Below are positions 14,330 through 22,121 of a stretch of DNA of 64,000 nucleotides, in pieces (position 1 is the first letter of the stretch; every line of letters begins with the position of its first letter). Source of the DNA: Priestia abyssalis (GTDB lineage: Bacteria > Bacillota > Bacilli > Bacillales > Bacillaceae_H); NCBI RefSeq assembly GCF_002019595.1, contig NZ_KV917369.1, forward strand, positions 4,728,624 through 4,792,623, given 5' to 3'. The notes below the pieces were generated by a model, which saw only the letters and a list, made by a program, of their open reading frames with translations, was not told the DNA's origin and ran no database searches. Made by a program: the position numbers and the translations under genes.

Positions 14330-14664
14330 AGAGAGCGGAAAGTCTGCTTTTCTTCATTGTCTAGTTCCGCAAGCTATGCTCTACGGTAACTTGAAGAACA
14401 GGATGTTCAAACGTCGGCGTTGGTCACAGGACGTGGCCGACCTTAGTCGACGATTCTCTAAATCACGAAGTCAAAAAGCGACTTCTCGTCGGAGGTTCCA
14501 GTTCCCTATGAGCATGAACGAGCTTGCTGCACTTTTCTTCACTGTCTAGCTGCGGCTCCTAATCTTTCGGTCGTTTCACTTCTGACCATGAAACCAAAAA
14601 GCGGTTTCCCTGTCAGAAGCTCCAACGCCTCCCAAGATTGAACAGGCGCCTCCGCTTTTCTTTA
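14330..14664. repeat. Family B repeat, tandem copies B1
   Basis: Two family B units lie head to tail (about 14330-14545 and 14546-14664). Landmarks are TGTCTAGTTCCGC and TGTCTAGCTGCGGCTCCTA starts, CACAGGACGTGGCCGACCTTAG in the first, and the GCGCCTCCGCTTTTCTTT end. They fill the greA-pbpI gap. No ORF is seen. Confidence 0.75.
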
Positions 14665-15141
14665 TTAGCTCACTGAGACGATACGTACGTTCATTTCGCC
14701 GCCCGGAGTTTGAACAACAACTTCGTCTCCGATTTGTTTGCCCATTAAGCTTTTCGCGATTGGAGAATCATTTGAGATTTTTCCTTCAAACGGATCTGCT
14801 TCCGCGCTTCCTACAATTGTATACGTTTCTTCTTCTCCGTCCGGCAATTCAACAAATGTAACCGATTTCCCTAAAGATACTGTTGTAGAGTTTTCAGCAT
14901 CTTCTTGGATGATTTTAGCATTGCGAATCATATTTTCAAGCGTCGTAATACGACCTTCAACAAAGGCTTGTTCTTCTTTTGCAGAATCATACTCAGAGTT
15001 CTCAGATAAGTCCCCGAAGCTGCGTGCAATTTTGATGCGTTCTACTACTTCTTTACGCTTTACTGATTTTAAGTGCTCCAGTTCTTGTTCGAGTTTCTCT
15101 TTACCTGCTTGTGTCATTGGAAATATTTTTTCTTGTGCCAT
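14665..15141 (-). CDS. greA: Transcription elongation factor GreA
   Basis: A 158-residue factor that rescues backtracked RNA polymerase by stimulating transcript cleavage. An N-terminal antiparallel coiled coil (about 1-75) carries the acidic tip motif LSENSEYDSAKEEQ, followed by a compact C-terminal FKBP-like domain (VGSAEADPFEGKISNDSPI). ATG follows GAAGGAGTGTAGGGAC. It is flanked on both sides by repeat elements. Confidence 0.96.
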   Translation of the reverse strand: MAQEKIFPMTQAGKEKLEQELEHLKSVKRKEVVERIKIARSFGDLSENSEYDSAKEEQAFVEGRITTLENMIRNAKIIQEDAENSTTVSLGKSVTFVELPDGEEETYTIVGSAEADPFEGKISNDSPIAKSLMGKQIGDEVVVQTPGGEMNVRIVSVS

Positions 15142-15248
15142 GTCCCTACACTCCTTCTCATTTTAAAAGACATCTCTAACATGCTGATTCTTTTTTATGT
15201 ATGAATGACAGAAAACTTAATCGAAATACATATCCACTTTTAAAGAGG

Positions 15249-15384
15249 TTGTTCAAAAAGTCCGGGAAAAATGACTGTCGAATTTCGGCGTCAGCTTGCT
15301 TTTCCGCTACTCACGTATTAACTGTATACGCTCCGTTGCTCAAAGCTACGCTTCCTTGAACTTCTCCGTCCTTTTTGAACACTT
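15249..15384. repeat. Family A dispersed repeat, copy A2
   Basis: GTTCAAAAAGTCCGGG at the left end, CTTTTTGAACAC at the right end, and the shared internal landmarks. This copy is about 15 bases shorter than A1 because the TTTATCCTCC segment near the right end is missing. It lies between udk and greA. Confidence 0.9.
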
Positions 15385-15402
15385 ACTTAAAGTATGATAT
15401 GT

Positions 15403-15441
15403 TGAATCAGCTTGATGACGTTTTTCGATCATCAAGCTGAA
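15403..15441. terminator. Hairpin downstream of udk
   Basis: Stem TCAGCTTGATGA / TCATCAAGCTGA with a 10-base loop. The T tract is weak. The remaining sequence to 15552 shows no gene. Confidence 0.5.
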
Positions 15442-15552
15442 CTGTAAATGTCTTATTCTTTATAATTTGTGTTGCATGTGAAAAGAATATGAATATGTTA
15501 AACATAATTTTTGAAATTTTTTCAAATAAATTCCGTCATCTCTGATATGTTA

Positions 15553-16188
15553 TTACAAAATGGCATTTTGTTCAAGAATTGTTTTAATCTTTGTTACCAT
15601 TAGGTCGATTGCCACATGGTTTTGTCCGCCCTCTGGAATGATAATATCTGCATACCGTTTAGTTGGTTCAATAAATTGATTATGCATCGGACGAACAACT
15701 CCCACATATTGATCAATAACCGATTCCAGTGTACGCCCTCTTTCTTTAATATCACGAAGCATGCGGCGGATAATACGAAGGTCAGCATCCGTATCCACGT
15801 ATAGCTTAATATCCATTAAATCACGAAGTCGTTCATCTTCCAACACAAGAATCCCTTCCAAAATGATGACATCTTTTGGTTCCTCGTGAATTACTTCGTT
15901 TGAGCGTGTATGAATCGTATAATCGTAAACGGGTTTTTCAATGCCTTTATACTGCAGCAATTGATTTAAATGTTCAATTAATAAGTCATTATCAAAGGCA
16001 AACGGATGATCGTAATTTGTTTGCAATCGTTCCTCAAACGGAAGGTGACTTTGATCTTTATAGTAATAATCTTGTTCAAGCAACATGATTGAATGGCCCT
16101 TAAAGCATTCATAAATCGCTTTTGTGACGCTTGTCTTACCGGAACCCGATCCTCCGGCAATCCCTATTACGACCGGCTTCTTCCCCAT
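15553..16188 (-). CDS. udk: Uridine kinase
   Basis: A 211-residue P-loop kinase that phosphorylates uridine and cytidine in pyrimidine salvage. Walker A is GIAGGSGSGKTS (about 9-20). DHPFAFDNDLL and YDYTIHTRS bind the nucleoside, and RRMLRDIKERGRTLESVI is the lid. It begins 6 bases after the trhP2 stop, so it belongs to the trmR-trhP1-trhP2-udk operon as in B. subtilis. Confidence 0.96.
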   Translation of the reverse strand: MGKKPVVIGIAGGSGSGKTSVTKAIYECFKGHSIMLLEQDYYYKDQSHLPFEERLQTNYDHPFAFDNDLLIEHLNQLLQYKGIEKPVYDYTIHTRSNEVIHEEPKDVIILEGILVLEDERLRDLMDIKLYVDTDADLRIIRRMLRDIKERGRTLESVIDQYVGVVRPMHNQFIEPTKRYADIIIPEGGQNHVAIDLMVTKIKTILEQNAIL

Positions 16189-16194
16189 CTGTCG

Positions 16195-17460
16195 TTAAAT
16201 CCCCTTTCGCATCATATTATATGGGAAGACAGGTTTGTCCACTTTAAATTTTACAATTTGAAGTGGATGACGCGCTGCATCCAATTCATTGCCTTTTTCG
16301 TCCCAAATCGTCCCTACTACTTGTGTAAAGTTTTCGATTTCCGGACCAAAGAACTCCACTTCATCTCCTGGTTTGAAATGATTTCGCTGCTGCAATGTAA
16401 CGATTTGTGTGTCCTCATTATATTCTAGTACAAGACCGACAAAATCGTATGTTGTCTTCTTGCTATGATTTCCAAACATTTGCTCTTTATGCCCAGGAAC
16501 ACCTTCAAAAAATGCCGGCGCTGTTTCGCGGTTCGCACACTTATCCAATTCATCAAGCCATTCTTGCTTGATAATGAAGTTTTCCGGATCCGCACAGTAA
16601 GCATCAATCACTTTACGATATACGCTGACGACCGTCGCTACATAGTGAATGGACTTCATGCGCCCTTCAACTTTTAAGCTGTCGATCCCTAACTCAATCA
16701 TTTTCGGAATGGACTGGATTAAGTTCAAGTCTTTTGGGCTCATGGCAAACGGAGCATCTTCTTCATTGAATAAAGCCACTTCGTTTTCACCTTGATCCAT
16801 CTGATATAAATCATAGTCCCAACGACATGATTGGCAGCATCCTCCGCGGTTGGAATCGCGTGCTGTCATATGATTGCTCAACACACATCGTCCAGAGTAA
16901 GCAATACACATCGCACCGTGAATGAATGCCTCAATCTCAATATCGACTTTTTCTTTCATCTCACGAATTTCTTCTGCCCCTGTTTCACGTGCCAATACAA
17001 CGCGCTCAAGTCCCTCTTCTTTCCAAAACTCAACAGCTTTCCAGTTTGAAAGGGACTGCTGTGTACTTAAGTGCACTTCTAATTTAGGAGCAACACGTCG
17101 GCATGTTTCGATAATAAGAGGGTCAGCGACAATAATTCCGGCCACTCCCGCCTCTTGCAATCCTTGTAAATACTCCTCTAACCCGTCTAAATTTTCATTG
17201 TGAGCATAAATATTAGTTGTTACATAAATTCTTGCGCCGTACTTGTTCGCAAATTGAACACCTTCTGCCATCTCCTCCAATGAGAAGTTATCAGCATTTG
17301 AACGAAGACCATACTCTCGTCCGCCAATAAATACGGCATCCGCACCGTAGTGAACGGCAACCTTCAATTTCTCAAGATTACCGGCTGGCGCCAATAGCTC
17401 TGGCTTTTTTGTAATGACACGTTTGCCGTCAATCACTGTATCAACTTTCACAGCCATCAT
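16195..17460 (-). CDS. trhP2: tRNA 5-hydroxyuridine synthesis protein, U32 family (TrhP2/YrrO)
   Basis: A 421-residue peptidase-U32 family protein. In B. subtilis the YrrN/YrrO pair (TrhP1/TrhP2) hydroxylates U34 of tRNA, and TrmR methylates the product to 5-methoxyuridine. The U32 signature EAFIHGAMCIAYSGRC-LSNH and the Cys cluster RGGCCQSCRW (about residues 165-200) are present, as is an N-terminal TIM-barrel start (PELLAPAGNLEKLK). It lies 120 bases after trhP1, behind a hairpin. ATG codons 1 and 2 are both usable. Confidence 0.88.
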   Translation of the reverse strand: MMAVKVDTVIDGKRVITKKPELLAPAGNLEKLKVAVHYGADAVFIGGREYGLRSNADNFSLEEMAEGVQFANKYGARIYVTTNIYAHNENLDGLEEYLQGLQEAGVAGIIVADPLIIETCRRVAPKLEVHLSTQQSLSNWKAVEFWKEEGLERVVLARETGAEEIREMKEKVDIEIEAFIHGAMCIAYSGRCVLSNHMTARDSNRGGCCQSCRWDYDLYQMDQGENEVALFNEEDAPFAMSPKDLNLIQSIPKMIELGIDSLKVEGRMKSIHYVATVVSVYRKVIDAYCADPENFIIKQEWLDELDKCANRETAPAFFEGVPGHKEQMFGNHSKKTTYDFVGLVLEYNEDTQIVTLQQRNHFKPGDEVEFFGPEIENFTQVVGTIWDEKGNELDAARHPLQIVKFKVDKPVFPYNMMRKGI

Positions 17461-17541
17461 TGTGACCTCCTCTAAATTTAAAAATAATCTTTGTATTTAT
17501 CTCTTCGATCTATAAGCTCTGTTCATTTAAAAGATGTGAAA

Positions 17542-17583
17542 AGAAAATTGAATGCATACACTCTTTGTATGCATTCAATTTTC
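17542..17583 (-). terminator. Hairpin between trhP1 and trhP2
   Basis: Stem GAAAATTGAATGCATACA / TGTATGCATTCAATTTTC with a short loop, then TTTTC on the minus strand. It could be a partial terminator or RNA-stabilising stem inside the operon. Confidence 0.6.
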
Positions 17584-18513
17584 TTAATAAACGGTTTCTT
17601 TAAAGAAGAAACCTGTGTCTAACGGACGATTTACAGGCTGAATCTCTTCGATTTCAGCTAACAAATCATCCTTCACATCTTCATATTCATCACGATTCTC
17701 AACACATAAATCGATTGCTTGACGATATTTTTTCGTCACCTCGATGATGTACTCAGACGTTTTTAATACACCGTCAATTTTAAACGAATCTACGCCGGCT
17801 TCGATCATCTCAGTCAATTCATCAATAATGCAAATATCGTTCGGGCTCATAATATGCGTCCCATTTTCATCCTCGAAAATAGGGTATTTGTTTCCGCGCT
17901 CCTTATCATGTAAAAACATGTCTTTTTCCAAGCGGCGATTTTCCACTTCCATGACTTTATCTTGATAAAGGAAGTAATTTCCTAATAGAGAGCGTTTCGA
18001 TTGGAACATACAGGTCATACCATGAACTTGCACTTCAATTTCGACTTCCGCATGCTCTTTCATTTCAATAATGGAATCCATGCTCAATTCTCGTGCAAGA
18101 ACCGCACGCTTAGCGCCTTTTCTCCCCCAATAATTACATGTAAACCAGTTGGTTGCCGTTGTCTCTGTATTCCAGTGAAGCTTCATTTCCGGTGCTGCTT
18201 CACGGGCCGCCATCAACACAGCAGGATCACCGAATACTACTGCATCGACACCTGCCTCTGCCAAAAACGAAAGATAATCCCCTAATTCGTCTACTTTGTC
18301 ATTATGAAAAAGGGCGTTCATTGCCACATATACTTTCGTGTTTTTTTCATGGGCAATTTTTACAGCTTCGCTTATTTCTTCGCGTGTAAACTCACCTGCC
18401 AAGCGCAAGCCGTAGCGCTGTTCTCCAATCATAAAAGCATCTGCTCCAGCCTCAGCAAGCGGTGCAATGTCTGCAACAGATGTAGGTGTAACTAATAACT
18501 CAGGCTTTTTCAT
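17584..18513 (-). CDS. trhP1: tRNA 5-hydroxyuridine synthesis protein, U32 family (TrhP1/YrrN)
   Basis: A 309-residue U32 family partner of TrhP2: N-terminal PELLVTPTSVADIAPLAEAGADAF, central HGMTCMFQSKRSLLGNY and IMSPNDICIIDELTEMIEAG. It lacks the dense Cys cluster seen in TrhP2, which is normal for the shorter partner. Its ATG overlaps the trmR stop (ATGA), showing translational coupling. Both proteins should act with TrmR on U34 of tRNA. Confidence 0.87.
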   Translation of the reverse strand: MKKPELLVTPTSVADIAPLAEAGADAFMIGEQRYGLRLAGEFTREEISEAVKIAHEKNTKVYVAMNALFHNDKVDELGDYLSFLAEAGVDAVVFGDPAVLMAAREAAPEMKLHWNTETTATNWFTCNYWGRKGAKRAVLARELSMDSIIEMKEHAEVEIEVQVHGMTCMFQSKRSLLGNYFLYQDKVMEVENRRLEKDMFLHDKERGNKYPIFEDENGTHIMSPNDICIIDELTEMIEAGVDSFKIDGVLKTSEYIIEVTKKYRQAIDLCVENRDEYEDVKDDLLAEIEEIQPVNRPLDTGFFFKETVY

Positions 18514-19166
18514 GTCTCTTCACCTCTTCTTTTAGTAATGGCAATTCCATCGCCAATTGGCAAAATCATCGTTTGAAAATCCGGGTGACTCATCAGCCAA
18601 TCATTATATTTTTTTATCTTTGCCGTCAAACTTCGGATGCGCTTTGTTTCGATCGTCTCTTCCGCTTGTGCTACATACCCTTTAAAAAGCACGTTATCGG
18701 AAATAATCATTCCATCCTTGCTTAAAAACGGTTCAAACAGCTCAAAAAACTTTTGATATTGCCCTTTCGCAGCATCAATAAAAATCATGTCATACGGAGC
18801 TTTGCTTTGAATGGCCTCTGTTACCTCAAAAGCATCGCCGAATAAGACATGAATGCGTTGTTCTTTGTTAGCTTTCCCAATAAAATAAAGAGCTTTATCA
18901 TAGCGCTCTTTGTCTCGTTCAATCGTTACAATTTCGGCCTTAGGAACGGCGTCTGCCATCCGAATGGCAGAATAACCAATGGCTGTACCGATTTCTAATA
19001 TATTTGCAGGCTGCTGAATGCGTAAAAGCTGCAACAATGTTTCAATGCCAATGAGCTCCATAATCGGAACTTGCTCACCCTTTGCATACTGCTCCATCTC
19101 TTCTATCAAAGACGAACGGGCCGGAATGAGGGATTCAATATAAGTTTCCACTTCTTTTGAAAGCAA
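18510..19166 (-). CDS. trmR: tRNA 5-hydroxyuridine O-methyltransferase
   Basis: A 218-residue SAM-dependent O-methyltransferase of the COMT type (YrrM). The SAM motif is ILEIGTAIGYSAIRMA, the acidic residue is in VTIERD, the metal-site region is MIFIDAAKGQYQ, then ISDNVLFKG. In B. subtilis TrmR converts ho5U34 to mo5U34. The start is placed at TTG 19164-19166 (LLSKEVETYIE), 8 bases after GGAGG; the longer frame to 19181 has its first codon before that site. Confidence 0.9.
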   Translation of the reverse strand: MLSKEVETYIESLIPARSSLIEEMEQYAKGEQVPIMELIGIETLLQLLRIQQPANILEIGTAIGYSAIRMADAVPKAEIVTIERDKERYDKALYFIGKANKEQRIHVLFGDAFEVTEAIQSKAPYDMIFIDAAKGQYQKFFELFEPFLSKDGMIISDNVLFKGYVAQAEETIETKRIRSLTAKIKKYNDWLMSHPDFQTMILPIGDGIAITKRRGEET

Positions 19167-19293
19167 GGACACTTCCTCCAATCAGCGAAGTATTTTATCT
19201 ATTCAAACGTTCAATTTGAACACTTCGTTTAAAATACAACCTTTATATTATATCGGTTTTATCAGATTGAGTAAACCCGATATATTTTAACAT

Positions 19294-19468
19294 AAAGCTC
19301 AACTTCCATCAGCTAAAATGCTCTAATGCTGATGGTTAGTTGAACTTATCGGGCTCTTACGGACGGTTTTACTCCTCGAACCTCTCTATCCCCTACCGGC
19401 CGTTAGAGCGGGGCAAAGCTCAACTTCCATCAGCTAAAACGCTCTAATGCTGATGGTTAGTTGAACTT
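19294..19468. repeat. Family C repeat, double copy C3
   Basis: The 54-base unit AAAGCTCAACTTCCATCAGC ... GCTGATGGTTAGTTGAACTT occurs at 19294-19347 and again at 19415-19468, with only about one difference. Each unit is a hairpin (CATCAGC/GCTGATG). The 67 bases between contain TTATCGGGCTCTTACGGAC, similar to copy C4. The second unit reaches the mltG stop codon. Confidence 0.85.
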
Positions 19469-20586
19469 TAAGAACTAGGATTCGTTTTTTTCGTAATATG
19501 AGTAGCCTTTTGTTGATTATGCTCTTCCAGCGTTTTTGTAAAAATCACTTCGCCGGTAGACGTTGCCAGGAAAAACAAGTAATCCGTCTCAGCAGGCTGC
19601 AGCGCGGCAATAATAGACATTTCTCCTGCATTGGCGATAGGCCCTGGAGGTATCCCCTTTACCTTATACGTGTTATATGGAGAGTCCACTTCTAAATCTT
19701 TATAATAAACTCGATCCTTATGCTTTCCAAGTGCATAAAGGACAGTGGGATCGGTTTGGAGCGGCATGCCAATTTCTAAACGATTGTAAAATACGCTGGC
19801 GATTTTTTCGCGGTCCGTTTTTTGAGTTGCTTCTTCTTCAATAAGAGAAGCCATCGTCAGCAATTTATGACTTGTGACATTTTGCTCTTTCATCAATGGT
19901 TTATACACCTGAATGACATCATTTGTTTTTCCTACCATTTTATCCAAAATGTCTTCTATTGAAACTTTTTCGGTATAAAACGAATACGTTGCAGGATAAA
20001 AATACCCTTCTAAAGGATATTGGATGTTTTGAGCCAGCACTTCATCCGTAATTAAATCGGGATACTTTTGACTCAACGTTTTGATAAACTGTCTATCCGA
20101 CATTTTCTTCAATACTGCTTCTTCTGTATAACTCGTGTTAGCCGCAATCGTTTCAGCAATTTGCCAAAGCTGACTTCCTTCCGGAATAGGAAGCCTAAAT
20201 TTAGGCTTCTGAGCACTTTCCCCGCTTTGAAGACTTTTAATAATCTCTTTCATTTCCATCGCTTGAGAAAAAGCATAATTACCCGCTTGAAAACCTTGTT
20301 CGTTTTTCCATTTTACATAATAGCGAAAAATTCTCTCGTCACGAATGACTCCTTCTTTCTCCAACTGGCGGGCAATGGCTCCAACTGATGAACCTGTTGG
20401 AATCATCACTTCAACAATATCTTTATTCTTTGAATTTACGGGTGATAAAGCGGAACTAATATATATAAAAGCACCCGCTGCGGTTCCGGCGGTCAGCAAA
20501 CTTATAATTAAAAAAAAGATTAACCATTTTTTAGGCCTTCGTCTTGATGATTGACCATTTACGTATAATGAGTTTGACAAAATCAA
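19468..20586 (-). CDS. mltG: Endolytic transglycosylase MltG
   Basis: A 372-residue membrane-bound murein transglycosylase that ends nascent glycan strands. Basic head, membrane helix (WLIFFLIISLLTAGTAAGAFIY, about 22-43), a LysM-like region (VMIPTGSSVGAIARQLEKEG) and the YceG domain with the catalytic Glu in LTMASLIEEEA, then RLEIGMPLQTDPTVLYALG. The start is TTG 20586 or TTG 20580, both behind GGGAGG. The upstream region holds a run of strong hairpins. Confidence 0.92.
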   Translation of the reverse strand: MILSNSLYVNGQSSRRRPKKWLIFFLIISLLTAGTAAGAFIYISSALSPVNSKNKDIVEVMIPTGSSVGAIARQLEKEGVIRDERIFRYYVKWKNEQGFQAGNYAFSQAMEMKEIIKSLQSGESAQKPKFRLPIPEGSQLWQIAETIAANTSYTEEAVLKKMSDRQFIKTLSQKYPDLITDEVLAQNIQYPLEGYFYPATYSFYTEKVSIEDILDKMVGKTNDVIQVYKPLMKEQNVTSHKLLTMASLIEEEATQKTDREKIASVFYNRLEIGMPLQTDPTVLYALGKHKDRVYYKDLEVDSPYNTYKVKGIPPGPIANAGEMSIIAALQPAETDYLFFLATSTGEVIFTKTLEEHNQQKATHITKKTNPSS

Positions 20587-20665
20587 TCATCCTCCCTTCA
20601 CTGCGTTTTATTATACTACAATCTTTCGTCATTTTCGTCACGATTAGACAAAAAAATCCTACCAA

Positions 20666-20742
20666 TTCTCGTTGTATGGTCTCTCCTTCCAGGAGGACCA
20701 TACAACGAGATGAGAGGCCTTGCAAAGCAAGGCCTCTCATCA
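20666..20742. repeat. Tandem strong hairpins upstream of mltG
   Basis: Hairpin 1 is GATGAGAGGCCTTGC / GCAAGGCCTCTCATC (20710-20742). Hairpin 2 is TCTCGTTGTATGGTC / GACCATACAACGAGA (20666-20711). They lie back to back between the yrzB terminator and mltG. On the minus strand hairpin 2 is followed some 11 bases later by a T7 run, so it may terminate. Confidence 0.75.
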
Positions 20743-20850
20743 AACACAAAAAATGGAATTACATCTATTGTTAAAAACAATAGTCGACTCACTTTTCTTG
20801 CTAACTCTTGACAAGTATTACATCTACCCTCTTCAACTTTTCTTTCCTAG

Positions 20851-20899
20851 TAAAAATACAAAAGGCTTCCTTTTGTAAAAGGAAGCCTTTTGTATTTTT
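20851..20899. terminator. Terminator of yrzB
   Basis: Near-perfect palindrome AAATACAAAAGGCTTCCTTTT / AAAAGGAAGCCTTTTGTATTT with T runs. It includes the last base of the yrzB stop region. Confidence 0.9.
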
Positions 20900-21185
20900 A
20901 TTCGCCTTCTTCTTCGTCTAAGAACGTGTTGAGCATTTCTTCGATTAAATCCCATTCTTCTTCTGATTCAATCGGTTGAAGTTCGCCGTCTACACCGTTT
21001 TCACCGGCAGTGAAGCTTGAAGCATGGATTTCGATTTCTTCGTCATCATCTTGCTCACTGCTCATCGGATAGTAAAGAACGTAAGATTTCCCAAATTCTT
21101 CAGAGTCAAATGTAAATAATACCTCACATAATTGCTCGTTGCCATTTTCATCGATTACTGTAATATTTTTTTCACCATGTTCCAT
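20898..21185 (-). CDS. yrzB: YrzB family protein (DUF1292)
   Basis: A 95-residue, very acidic cytosolic protein of the DUF1292 family: ITVIDENGNEQLCEVLFTF, SYVLYYPM, and a C-terminal EEWDLIEEMLNTFLDEEEGE. Function unknown. It is the third gene of the conserved yrzL-yqgF-yrzB set; repeat B2 now separates it from yqgF. Confidence 0.9.
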   Translation of the reverse strand: MEHGEKNITVIDENGNEQLCEVLFTFDSEEFGKSYVLYYPMSSEQDDDEEIEIHASSFTAGENGVDGELQPIESEEEWDLIEEMLNTFLDEEEGE

Positions 21186-21238
21186 TGTTTAGCACCTCAT
21201 TTTTTAATTAAGTAACTATTCTTGTTGTTATTGTTTAC

Positions 21239-21352
21239 TATCTAGCTGCGGCTCCTAGCTCGTTGTGGAAATGATGATTGCCCTCATAAGGTAAAAAGCG
21301 TATACGGGGTCAATCCCTATTTCCTTCACGAGCTGAACAGTCGCCTCCGCTT
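21239..21352. repeat. Family B repeat, copy B2
   Basis: CTATCTAGCTGCGGCTCCTAGCTCG at the left, TGATTGCCCTCATAAGG and GGTCAATCCCTATTTCCTT in the middle, and CAGTCGCCTCCGCTTTTATT at the right. It fills the yrzB-yqgF junction and touches the yqgF stop. Confidence 0.8.
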
Positions 21353-21769
21353 TTATTGCTTACTATCCAAATATCCTTGTAAAATCATGACTGCAGCCAT
21401 TTTGTCGATGACTTTCTTACGTTTTTTTCTGCTGACGTCAGCTTCCAATAGGACGCGTTCCGCTGCCATGGTAGAAAGACGCTCATCCCACATGATGACC
21501 TCTAAGCCAAGAGCTTGTTTTAGATCCTCGGCAAATTCGATACAAGCTTCCCCCCGCGGCCCAACGGTACCGTTCATGTTCTTTGGCAGCCCTACTACCA
21601 GCTTGTCTACCTCATATGTGTCAATGAGCTCTTTCAGCCTTGGGATAGCCTGTTCTGTTTTGTCTTCTTCTACTCGGATCGTTTCCAATCCTTGAGCAGT
21701 CCAGCCCATCCCGTCACTAACAGCTACACCTATTGTCTTAGTTCCAACATCTAGTCCAAGTGTGCGCAT
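21353..21769 (-). CDS. yrrK: YqgF/RuvX family resolvase-like protein (YrrK)
   Basis: A 138-residue RNase H-fold protein, called putative Holliday junction resolvase; in E. coli the homologue YqgF acts in 16S rRNA processing. Conserved motifs are LGLDVGTKTIGVAVSD, VVGLPKNMNGT and IMWDERLSTMAAERVL, which supply the acidic residues. It begins 3 bases after the yrzL stop. Confidence 0.93.
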   Translation of the reverse strand: MRTLGLDVGTKTIGVAVSDGMGWTAQGLETIRVEEDKTEQAIPRLKELIDTYEVDKLVVGLPKNMNGTVGPRGEACIEFAEDLKQALGLEVIMWDERLSTMAAERVLLEADVSRKKRKKVIDKMAAVMILQGYLDSKQ

Positions 21770-21772
21770 GTA

Positions 21773-22039
21773 TTAACCCTCTCGCTGTTGTTTTAAATAA
21801 GATTTCACAAGCTCCTCAATTAGTTCATCGCGCTCTAACTTTCGAATGATGTTGCGCGCATCTTTATGACGCGGAATGTACGCCGGATCACCTGATAGTA
21901 AATAACCGACGATTTGGTTAATTGGATTGTAACCTTTTTCTTGCAGAGCATCATAAACCGTAAATAACACTTCATGAACATTTGTATCTGCCGGTTCTTC
22001 TTGAAAGTTGAATTTCATTGTTTGATCAAATGAGCTCAT
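21773..22039 (-). CDS. yrzL: IreB family regulatory phosphoprotein (YrzL)
   Basis: An 88-residue protein matching the IreB/YrzL family: MSSFDQTMKFNF, then YDALQEKGYNPINQIVGYL, SGDPAYIPRHKDARN and RDELIEELVKSYL. In Enterococcus IreB is a substrate of the Ser/Thr kinase IreK. The start is ATG 22039 behind GAGGTG; an upstream ATG at 22048 is not preferred. It follows alaS as in most Firmicutes. Confidence 0.93.
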   Translation of the reverse strand: MSSFDQTMKFNFQEEPADTNVHEVLFTVYDALQEKGYNPINQIVGYLLSGDPAYIPRHKDARNIIRKLERDELIEELVKSYLKQQREG

Positions 22040-22121
22040 GCTTTGCACCTCACCCTCATAGTCAATGGACGAACTCTCGCTGACTTGTCTTATTTCTATT
22101 TTACACCAATTGCCTAGAGAA

